Shown here in pieces: positions 51,965 to 58,044 of a stretch of DNA of 58,044 bases. How positions within the stretch are numbered: the stretch's first letter is position 1; every line of letters starts with the position of its first letter. The position numbers and the translations under genes are program-made. The notes under the pieces are model-generated. The model was not told where the DNA came from. It ran no database searches and saw only the letters and a list, made by a program, of their open reading frames with translations. This DNA is from Methanobacterium sp. UBA279 (GTDB lineage: Archaea; Methanobacteriota; Methanobacteria; Methanobacteriales; Methanobacteriaceae): positions 1-58,044 of the forward strand of contig DAQK01000016.1 of the NCBI GenBank assembly GCA_002502855.1, in the 5' to 3' direction.

Positions 51965-53086
51965 TTGAAATTAAACAACATCATACAGGAACCAGTAACT
52001 TCCGATAAAAAATCAACCAAATCCTTAAACAAACCAGAAAAAGACGCTAAACTGGTTGTACTACAGCCGGTAGGTTACCCTTTTCTATGCAATTTAGTTG
52101 AAAACCCCAAGATAGAGATATTCGATAAGGAACTTTTTGAACTCTACGCCCGGGAACAATGGTTAGGTTACACAGTAGAAGAGGGTTCATTTATTTTTGA
52201 TCAGAAATTACTGCCAGATTACGCCTTTAAAATAATTAAAGCCCATCCGGATAATTCTAAAATAACTGATAATACCTCTATCCTCCTTATAGAGGTGGAA
52301 GAGGTAAGGGAGATTAAAAGAATAGAAAGTACCCTTACCATGGAGGATGTGATCGGACAGGAACGGGCTAAGGATAAATGTAAGATCATAATGAAGTATC
52401 TGCAGGATCCAGAACACTTCGGTGACTGGGCCCCTCGTAATGTTCTGTTCCACGGTACATCAGGAACTGGTAAGACCATGCTGGCCAAATCACTCTCCAA
52501 CGAGCTCAAAGTTCCTTTATTCCTTATTAAAGCCACCAGTCTCATAGGGGAACATGTAGGAGACGGAGCCCGTCAGATACATGAACTATTTGAAGCTGCT
52601 AGTATAAGCGCCCCATCTGTTGTGTTCATCGATGAGATAGATGCTATAGGTCTTGACCGAAAGTATCAGTCATTAAGAGGGGATGTTTCCGAGGTGGTAA
52701 ACGCATTACTGACCGAGATGGATGGTATAAACCAGAACAAAGGAGTAGTGACAATCGGTGCTACAAATAACCCCCAACTACTGGATTTCGCTATCAGGAG
52801 CAGGTTCGAAGAGGAGATAGAATTCACCCTACCTGATGAAAAGGAAAGAAAGGCTATAATTGAGCTTTACACAAAATCAATGCCCCTTCCCATTGGTTTT
52901 GATATCAAAAAATTAGTTAACCCGACCAAGGGGTTATCCGGGAGAGATATAAAGGATCGGATTTTAAAGGTGGCATTACATAAAGCCATTCATGAAGATG
53001 AAGAAATCGTAACCTGGAATCATGTTAAATATGCTTTAAAACAGATTAAAGATAATAAAAATGAGCCTAAGGGGATGTTTGCCTAA
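51965..53086 (+). CDS. AAA ATPase with FtsH/PAN-like module
   Basis: A 373-residue protein. The first 120 residues are a unique N-domain (with KLVVLQPVGYPFLCNLVENP). The AAA module is at about 125-360: VIGQERAKDKC, Walker A HGTSGTGKTMLAKSL, Walker B SVVFIDEIDAIGLDR, sensor TIGATNNPQLLDFAIRSRFEEEIEF in pieces, and GLSGRDIKDRIL at the helical lid. It starts at TTG 51965, with AGGT about 8 bases upstream. It resembles proteasome-regulatory and Cdc48-type AAA proteins but has one module and no protease. Its substrate is unknown. The final bases (ATGTTTGCCTAA) are partly duplicated about 60 bases downstream. Confidence 0.85.
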   Translation: MKLNNIIQEPVTSDKKSTKSLNKPEKDAKLVVLQPVGYPFLCNLVENPKIEIFDKELFELYAREQWLGYTVEEGSFIFDQKLLPDYAFKIIKAHPDNSKITDNTSILLIEVEEVREIKRIESTLTMEDVIGQERAKDKCKIIMKYLQDPEHFGDWAPRNVLFHGTSGTGKTMLAKSLSNELKVPLFLIKATSLIGEHVGDGARQIHELFEAASISAPSVVFIDEIDAIGLDRKYQSLRGDVSEVVNALLTEMDGINQNKGVVTIGATNNPQLLDFAIRSRFEEEIEFTLPDEKERKAIIELYTKSMPLPIGFDIKKLVNPTKGLSGRDIKDRILKVALHKAIHEDEEIVTWNHVKYALKQIKDNKNEPKGMFA

Positions 53087-53197
53087 ATCTAATATCTTTG
53101 CATAAACCTAAAAACGGAATTTGGCATACATAAACGGATGTTCGCCTAAGCATTCCTCTACTTTTTTTAGTTACGACTTTACTCAGGTGGCGGTATT

Positions 53198-53926
53198 GTG
53201 AATATGAAGGATATAATTATAGATTCCCTTAAGTATTCATCTTCAAACTGGGTTAAAGTTCTCCTGCTGGGGTTGGTTGTTTTTTTAGTTGATTTATCCG
53301 ATGCCTTATCATTCTTAGGTGGGTTGGCAGGCGAATTGAGCTTTACAATAATTGTTACCGGACTCATATTAGGTATCTATCAAATTGGTTTTATTTTCAG
53401 GATAGTAGAAGAGACAACCCACGGGTCTGATACCATGCCTAAATTTGATAAATTCTGGAACACATTCCTTCATGGAATGAAAGAAGGCCTGGTGACTGTA
53501 ATTTATTTTATCATACCCTTAATATTGATTATCATTGGTGTATTTCTCTTTGGAGATTTAATTGGTCCCAACCCCATGGATATAGAGCTGGTGATTATTA
53601 TCTTTGTCCTATTTCTGGCTTCCATCACCTACCTGATCTATCAGGCGGCGGTGCTTAACATGGCCAATCATCACGGTACCATCAACTCTGCCTTTGATTT
53701 TAAAAGGATATTTAAAAAGGCCCGGAATATGGGAATTAAAAGATTAGGTTTCATATACCTTTTAACTGTTGTCTTTGCCGTTACTGTAGAATCCACCATA
53801 CATGATGCAGTTACCAGTAATCCCTTTGATCTGCTAAGTATTATTTCCGCGCTCTTGATTGCTCCTTTTATCCTAATTTTCATTGCCCGAACATTGGGGT
53901 TAATTAACCGAACACTGGAAATTTGA
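53198..53926 (+). CDS. DUF4013 membrane protein
   Basis: A 242-residue protein with about six membrane helices, matching the DUF4013 family common in Methanobacteriales. It begins KDIIIDSLKYSSSNWVKVLLLG, has GLILGIYQIGFIFRIVEETTHGSDTMPKFDKFWNTFLHGMKEGL in pieces, then helices VIYFIIPLILIIIGVFLFG and IIIFVLFLASITYLIYQA. The function is unknown. The start is GTG 53198 or ATG 53204. It stands upstream of two TetR regulators on the same strand but is separated from them by a promoter. Confidence 0.85.
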   Translation: MNMKDIIIDSLKYSSSNWVKVLLLGLVVFLVDLSDALSFLGGLAGELSFTIIVTGLILGIYQIGFIFRIVEETTHGSDTMPKFDKFWNTFLHGMKEGLVTVIYFIIPLILIIIGVFLFGDLIGPNPMDIELVIIIFVLFLASITYLIYQAAVLNMANHHGTINSAFDFKRIFKKARNMGIKRLGFIYLLTVVFAVTVESTIHDAVTSNPFDLLSIISALLIAPFILIFIARTLGLINRTLEI

Positions 53927-53999
53927 AAAAAAGTGTAATTGACAAGCATAAAAATTATAAACTTAGATATTAAAATATGATTTTAGAACACTTATAAGG

Positions 54000-54007
54000 T
54001 TTATATA
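54000..54007 (+). promoter_or_regulatory. TATA box candidate for the TetR pair
   Basis: TTTATATA stands about 110 bases upstream of the first TetR gene. Transcription would begin near 54030, leaving a leader of about 80 bases. Consensus match only. Confidence 0.4.
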
Positions 54008-54109
54008 GTGGAAAATTATAAGTATCAATTAATAAAAAATTATTTAAAACCATGAATATAATTAATATCCTAAAATTTTACGACTTTAATAGTTACAGGC
54101 GAATAAATT

Positions 54110-54685
54110 ATGAAGGAAAATGATAAGAAGACTGAAACTGAAGAAAAAATTTTAGATGCTGCTTTAAAGGTGTTCGCCAGGAAAGGATTTGACGCAGCCA
54201 CTACCCGGGTCATTGCAGAAGAGTCGGGATATACGGAAATGACTTTATTTAGAAGGTTCGGAACCAAAAAGAACCTTTTTGATGAGGTTATGAACAGGGG
54301 TAACCTGCAGATTGAAGAGGACTCTGGTAGATTATCGGTTCTAACAGATATCAAAGACGCTGGCGAATTTTTAAGGTCATTCGTTAAAACTTTAGATGAA
54401 TTTGTTTTCCAAAATTTCGAATATTTCCATCTAACCATCATAGAAGACAGCAGCACAATTAAACCCATGGTAAGAATAACCATAGATAATCTCACCGAAT
54501 ACTTCAGCAAAAATTTCCCAAATAAAGAAATAGATTACACCTCCTTTGGATATTCCATATCCACATTCATATATTATCTCAATATTGACAGATATTACGG
54601 ACGTAAAGCTACTTTCGAAAATTACGATGAAAGTCTGGATAAATTAGTGGACATATTAAATTGTATGCTTGAAAACAAAAAATAA
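54110..54685 (+). CDS. TetR-family regulator A
   Basis: A 191-residue TetR protein. The DNA-binding part (about 10-58) reads ILDAALKVFARKGFDAATTR, VIAEESGYTEMTLFRRFGTK and KNLFDEVM. The ligand domain is helical. It is very like the next gene over the first 55 residues, but the two ligand domains differ. The second gene starts 9 bases after its stop, so both are probably on one message. The target is unknown; an own operator is not clear. Confidence 0.9.
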   Translation: MKENDKKTETEEKILDAALKVFARKGFDAATTRVIAEESGYTEMTLFRRFGTKKNLFDEVMNRGNLQIEEDSGRLSVLTDIKDAGEFLRSFVKTLDEFVFQNFEYFHLTIIEDSSTIKPMVRITIDNLTEYFSKNFPNKEIDYTSFGYSISTFIYYLNIDRYYGRKATFENYDESLDKLVDILNCMLENKK

Positions 54686-54694
54686 AAGGATAAT

Positions 54695-55240
54695 ATGACC
54701 AACGAAACTGAAAAGAAAATTTTAAACGCGGCTTTAAACGTATTTGCAAGAAAGGGCCGGGATGCGGCAACTACCAAGGCCATTGCCGAGAAAGCTGGTC
54801 GTACAGAGATGACTCTCTTCCGTAAATTCGGAACCAAAAAGAACCTCTTTGATCTGGTTATGATCCAGAACATGGAGAAGATGAGGGAAGATATCAAAGC
54901 CATAATCGATGACATGGACAATAAATACGATGCTCCGGAAGCATTTATTGAAGAGTACATAAAAAGGAGTGTAATATTCTATGAAAATAACATAGAAGCC
55001 TTCACTTTAATTATCAACGATGACAATGAAAACGTCGATCCTTTAATGGGGAATTTAAACAATTATGTCGGCGATTTCATCGGTAGAAATTTACCAAAAG
55101 AAACCATCGACCCCAAAATACTGGGGATTTACATCAACACCTACGTCTATTTCTTAACTTTAGAGGTCTTCAATGGAAGAGACGTTGGGTTCGATGAGAG
55201 AATTGATGGATTGATCAACAACTTGAAGCTGTGTTTTTAA
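54695..55240 (+). CDS. TetR-family regulator B, paralog of A
   Basis: A 181-residue TetR protein with DNA-binding part ILNAALNVFARKGRDAATTK, AIAEKAGRTEMTLFRKFGTK and KNLFDLVM. Nearly all base-contacting positions match regulator A, so they probably recognise similar operators, while the ligand domain differs. It is a tandem duplicate. AAAGGATAAT precedes the ATG. A third TetR gene, at 32 kb, is dead and not of this subgroup. Confidence 0.9.
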   Translation: MTNETEKKILNAALNVFARKGRDAATTKAIAEKAGRTEMTLFRKFGTKKNLFDLVMIQNMEKMREDIKAIIDDMDNKYDAPEAFIEEYIKRSVIFYENNIEAFTLIINDDNENVDPLMGNLNNYVGDFIGRNLPKETIDPKILGIYINTYVYFLTLEVFNGRDVGFDERIDGLINNLKLCF

Positions 55241-55494
55241 ATATTTTCCATAAGATAATTTTCCTTTTCCGGGGATTAAATAGTAAAATTTATATGTAAC
55301 CTCTCACTAACATTATGTTTCAGGGGGGGTGCTAAAATAAAGGGAAAGAAAAAAAGGAATAGATTTCAATCAATCCCGGAATATACACCAAAAATTAATC
55401 AAACAGTTCCTTTTATCTATATATGTTTAGAAAATTAGATTTACGATCTGAATAGATGAAAAAAATAGATAATGATCTGGAATATATAAAAAGT

Positions 55495-55520
55495 CTGGTA
55501 ACTGGAATTTAACTTACCAG
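55495..55520 (-). terminator. Hairpin just after hemA
   Basis: CTGGTAA (55495-55501) pairs with TTACCAG (55514-55520) across a 12-base loop, four bases past the hemA stop codon. It may help end the atwA-hemA message, since an oligo-T rich stretch follows on the minus strand. Confidence 0.4.
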
Positions 55521-55524
55521 TTAT

Positions 55525-56718
55525 TCATTCACCGGAGAATATTTTCTCCGCCGCCCGAATGGTTTCATCATCATCCTGTTCTGCGGCTTTCCTTAGATTT
55601 TTAATCACATCGAAGAATATCCGGTCTATTACCACTTGGGTTAAATCATCCACGATCTTTTCTTTACCGTTCAGGTCGCCCAGCATCTTAAAAGCTTTCC
55701 TGGTTTCGGCCAGCCTGACTTCCTCGGCACAGATCCGGATATTGGATATGAGTGGTTCCACTTCCAGGTGTTTAAGTGATTTTAATAGGAGTTTTAGTTC
55801 GTCCTCTACTATTTTTTCCACATTTGAAACTTCTAGTTGCCTCATTTTCATGCTGTTATCGGCTATGTCCCTTAAATCGTCTATATTAAATAGTTTAACT
55901 CCTAAATCTTTCACCTTTTCATCTATGTCCCGGGGATTGGCCAGGTCCACCATGACCAGGCTGCCCCGATTTTCAGGTAGAACAGATTCTTTAACCTGAT
56001 CGTAAGTTAATATTTGGTGTGGAGCACCCGTGGCGCTTATAACCACATCAGCATCTGCCATGGCCTCCTGGAGTTTGTCGAAGTGTATGGCGTATCCTTT
56101 AAGTTCACCGGCCAGTTTAACCGCGCTCCCGTAGGTTCGGTTGGCCACTACTATGGCTTTCAGTTTCTTTTCAACCAGGGCTTTGGCCACCAGTGTCCCC
56201 ATTTTACCAGCCCCTATGATCAGCACCTTTTTACACTTCAAATCACCGTGCACAGATTCTGCCAGTTCCACAGCAGCAGAACCAATGGATATGGTGCCCT
56301 GGTTTATGCGGGTGTTATTTCTGGCTAACTGTCCCACGTGTATGGCTTTGGTAAAAACAGTTCTAAGGACAGGACCTATGGAACATTCCCGGATAGCTTT
56401 CTTCCTGGCGTCCTTTATTTGGCCCAGTATCTGGTCTTCCCCTAAAATCATGGATTCAAGGCCGGATGCCAGGCGTAAAAGATGTCTGAGGGCCTCTTCA
56501 TCCTGGTCTATTATGAAGTCACCTCCCGAGAGAAGGTCTTCTTGAGGTTTGCCCGATACCAGGTAGATTTCAGACCGGTTACAGGTCTTTATGTAGAGGT
56601 GTTCCTCAATATCATCATCATTCTGGCATCTTTCGAAGATATCCTCAAGTTTTCTGGTTGCCCGTTCTATCTGGGCGATATCTGCAGTGTGATGGTCCAC
56701 TCTGATGTTCAGTATCAT
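55525..56718 (-). CDS. hemA: Glutamyl-tRNA reductase HemA
   Basis: A 397-residue enzyme that reduces Glu-tRNA(Glu) to glutamate-1-semialdehyde, the first step to all tetrapyrroles, including F430, corrinoids and siroheme. The catalytic Cys is in YIKTCNRSEIYLV (Cys46). Other landmarks are GLESMILGEDQILGQIKDA, NQGTISIGSAAVELA, the NADPH motif LIIGAGKMGTLVAKAL and VVANRTYGSAVKLA. A C-terminal dimerisation part follows. It is the last gene of a minus-strand run atwA, marker 9, precorrin-2 dehydrogenase, hemA, with 47 bases before it. No hemL, hemB or hemC lies in view. Confidence 0.95.
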   Translation of the reverse strand: MILNIRVDHHTADIAQIERATRKLEDIFERCQNDDDIEEHLYIKTCNRSEIYLVSGKPQEDLLSGGDFIIDQDEEALRHLLRLASGLESMILGEDQILGQIKDARKKAIRECSIGPVLRTVFTKAIHVGQLARNNTRINQGTISIGSAAVELAESVHGDLKCKKVLIIGAGKMGTLVAKALVEKKLKAIVVANRTYGSAVKLAGELKGYAIHFDKLQEAMADADVVISATGAPHQILTYDQVKESVLPENRGSLVMVDLANPRDIDEKVKDLGVKLFNIDDLRDIADNSMKMRQLEVSNVEKIVEDELKLLLKSLKHLEVEPLISNIRICAEEVRLAETRKAFKMLGDLNGKEKIVDDLTQVVIDRIFFDVIKNLRKAAEQDDDETIRAAEKIFSGE

Positions 56719-56765
56719 TGATATTCTCCTTATGGGCAGTTAAATGTATTATTCTGGAATTAAAC

Positions 56766-57392
56766 CTAATTTATTACTCTTGAATTTATCATCTCATCAA
56801 CGTAAGATTTGGCCTCTTCAATTTTACCCTCGTTTAAGAGCTTTTTAATTTTTTCATCTTCTAATAATTGATATAAATATGATCTACGATTTTTTTGACC
56901 TTCTACTTTGTCTTTTAAGATTTTGCGGGTGTAGTTTTGTAGATCCAGTTGTAGTACATCCTCTACAGTTATTACTTTTTCTATCTTTTTTCTTATCTCT
57001 CGGGCCATGAGGGGGCTCTTCTTCTGGGTGAATATGCTAATCTGTACATCTCCTATAAAAAAAGACGAGGGTACAATAACATTTCCTTCATCGGGCTGGT
57101 CTGCCCGGTTTAAAAGTTTATCTCCCGCCAGATCTGTTACCAGTTCATTTAACTTGAAGTCTCCAGAGGCGACCACCACTAAATCAGCCCATTTCACCCA
57201 TTTTCCTGCTTCCTGGGGTGGTTTTAAGGATGCTCCCTTAGCTAAGAGTTCTGGATCAATCTGATTTCCCAGTATTATTACCTGGGAATCTGCTTCCAGG
57301 AATCTTATGGCTCTCCTACTCCCTACTTCACCTGAACCGACGATTAATACTTTTTTATCCTTCATATCCAGGAAGAGAGGAGTCCAGCCCAT
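56766..57392 (-). CDS. Precorrin-2 dehydrogenase (SirC / CysG N-terminal type)
   Basis: A 208-residue NAD-dependent enzyme that oxidises precorrin-2 to sirohydrochlorin. It starts MGWTPLFLDMKDKKVLIVGSG and has GEVGSRRAIRFLEA, ADLVVVASGDFKLNELV, and VIVPSSFFIGDVQISIFTQKKSPLMAREIR in pieces. The C-terminal part is a helical dimer domain. Sirohydrochlorin is the branch point to F430 (MCR cofactor), siroheme and corrinoids. The chelatase function of some homologs is not implied. It lies 37 bases after the marker 9 gene and 47 before hemA. Confidence 0.9.
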   Translation of the reverse strand: MGWTPLFLDMKDKKVLIVGSGEVGSRRAIRFLEADSQVIILGNQIDPELLAKGASLKPPQEAGKWVKWADLVVVASGDFKLNELVTDLAGDKLLNRADQPDEGNVIVPSSFFIGDVQISIFTQKKSPLMAREIRKKIEKVITVEDVLQLDLQNYTRKILKDKVEGQKNRRSYLYQLLEDEKIKKLLNEGKIEEAKSYVDEMINSRVIN

Positions 57393-57429
57393 CTTATAAA
57401 CTCCATTTTTGGATTAATGGAACGTGGTT

Positions 57430-57906
57430 TTATATCTCTAGATCTTTCATTCTCAAAACTTTGATAGCAGTTTTAAGATCGTTACCACATTCAGATAGCA
57501 CCTGATAGGCTTCTTCTTCCGGTACTTTAAATGTTTTTGATAGAGCTTTAACACTTTCCTGTGCTGATGAGGGTGATGCCCCTACTAGTTCCTCAGAAAG
57601 CTCTTTTTTAAGCTTCATATATTCATCTTCGCTCATATCTATCCTTCGCAAAACCATGTCCCTTAAGGGGCAGGGTTTGGAAGGTTTACAGCACCATACT
57701 AAAGAACCGAAACAGGTTCCTTCTCCGTAGCCTAATCTAGTTTTTTCTCCAAACTTTTCCTTTATTTTAATGTAATCTTGAGGTGAAAGCTTAGCGTCCT
57801 CGAGTGCGTATATGATTGGACAAGGTTTTACTGGTGGACAGCAAAATGCTAAGGCTCTTTTATCTCCTCCTCTGCATACATGTGATGGTGAGTCTTCCCA
57901 CTCCAT
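57430..57906 (-). CDS. Methanogenesis marker 9 protein
   Basis: A 158-residue protein. The N-terminal part has SHVCRGGDKRALAFCCPPVKPCPI and later GTCFGSLVWCCKPSKPCPLRD, two Cys-rich units with CC and CP pairs (roughly 10-30 and 64-81), likely binding iron-sulfur or metal. This matches my memory of the methanogenesis marker 9 domain. The C-terminus has a helical, UBA-like part (VPEEEAYQVLSECGNDLKTAI). GGAGG precedes the ATG, and the atwA stop is 4 bases upstream, so they are co-transcribed. The role is unknown. Confidence 0.78.
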   Translation of the reverse strand: MEWEDSPSHVCRGGDKRALAFCCPPVKPCPIIYALEDAKLSPQDYIKIKEKFGEKTRLGYGEGTCFGSLVWCCKPSKPCPLRDMVLRRIDMSEDEYMKLKKELSEELVGASPSSAQESVKALSKTFKVPEEEAYQVLSECGNDLKTAIKVLRMKDLEI

Positions 57907-57910
57907 TATT

Positions 57911-58044
57911 CTATTCCTCCGTAAGCATTTTCTTTTTCTCGGTGGGTGTTAAGTCTTCTACGATGGCCTTGGGGTCTCCGATTTTCAGGATTTTACCCCC
58001 GCGCATCAGCCCGGCACGGTCACATACATCCAGTACGAAGTCCA
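57911..58044 (-). CDS. atwA: C-terminal end of component A2 (AtwA) of methyl-coenzyme M reductase system, partial
   Basis: Only the last 44 codons are in the window; the rest lies past 58044. The frame ends DFVLDVCDRAGLMRGGKILK, followed by IGDPKAIVEDLTP and a Lys/Glu tail to TAG (57911-57913). The D-x5-CDR-x2-LMxxGKI pattern is the end of an ABC-type ATPase. The VCDRA.LMR.GKI form fits component A2, the ATP-binding protein needed to activate MCR. GGAGG near its end serves the marker 9 gene. Another ABC ATPase cannot be fully excluded from this fragment. Confidence 0.75.
   Translation of the reverse strand, partial: DFVLDVCDRAGLMRGGKILKIGDPKAIVEDLTPTEKKKMLTEE

Overview
The window comes from a mesophilic, AT-rich hydrogenotrophic methanogen of the order Methanobacteriales, most like the genus Methanobacterium (family-level judgement from reading; no search was run). 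The evidence is archaeal or methanogen-specific genes: polyferredoxin FwdF and FwdG, an FmdE-family protein, methanogenesis markers 8 and 9, the end of the methyl-coenzyme M reductase component A2 gene (atwA), CofH for F420, the NrpR nitrogen repressor beside glnA, GatD/GatE, three-subunit VorCBA, and an intron-containing elongator tRNA-Met. Gaps between genes are AT-rich, with TTTATATA-like boxes and T-rich ends.

Layout. 0-5 kb: an FmdE/DUF364 pair, a decayed radical SAM (SPASM) remnant, a methyltransferase, a possible structured RNA in an AT-rich gap, then fwdG-fwdF and a molbindin, with a perfect 30-bp palindrome placed on the fwdGF promoter. 5-9.4 kb: TrmO-like protein, nrpR and glnA; glnA has a perfect 75-bp tandem duplication of its promoter, each copy with a GGAA-N6-TTCC NrpR operator. 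9.4-17.5 kb: a holin/phosphodiesterase-like membrane protein, a 1702-residue kinase-like/ATPase/GAF/histidine-kinase protein whose kinase domain lacks catalytic residues, and a broken toxin-antitoxin pair. 17.5-28.5 kb: cofH, tRNA-Met, marker 8, CBS protein, a two-gene 2-oxoacid oxidoreductase that seems to start at ATT, thiC, a glutaredoxin plus an FTR-rubredoxin fusion, DNA ligase, and an OB-fold protein.

28.5-36 kb is a cell-surface block: a flippase-like protein and a DPM1-like GT2 (a split AglD arrangement), two paralogous multi-membrane GT-C-like proteins flanking a dead TetR gene, and a protein with cell-wall-binding-2-like repeats. 36-45 kb: archaeoflavoprotein, GlmM, small unknown proteins, an adenosine-specific kinase family protein, then an operon-like run XRE-cupin / acyl-CoA synthetase / VorCBA that fits branched-chain acid activation and reductive carboxylation. 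45-55 kb: response regulator, a Mth212-like exonuclease III, gatD-gatE, trxB, an endonuclease IV-like protein, an AAA ATPase, a DUF4013 membrane protein and two tandem TetR regulators. 55.5-58 kb: a minus-strand run atwA - marker 9 - precorrin-2 dehydrogenase - hemA that joins MCR activation with tetrapyrrole (F430/corrinoid) synthesis.

Several genes (SPASM remnant, DUF2283 antitoxin, zinc-ribbon membrane protein, TetR) carry single-base indels or stops, some in homopolymers. Raw reads would be needed to tell gene decay from sequencing error. Functional calls rest on motifs and recalled family knowledge.
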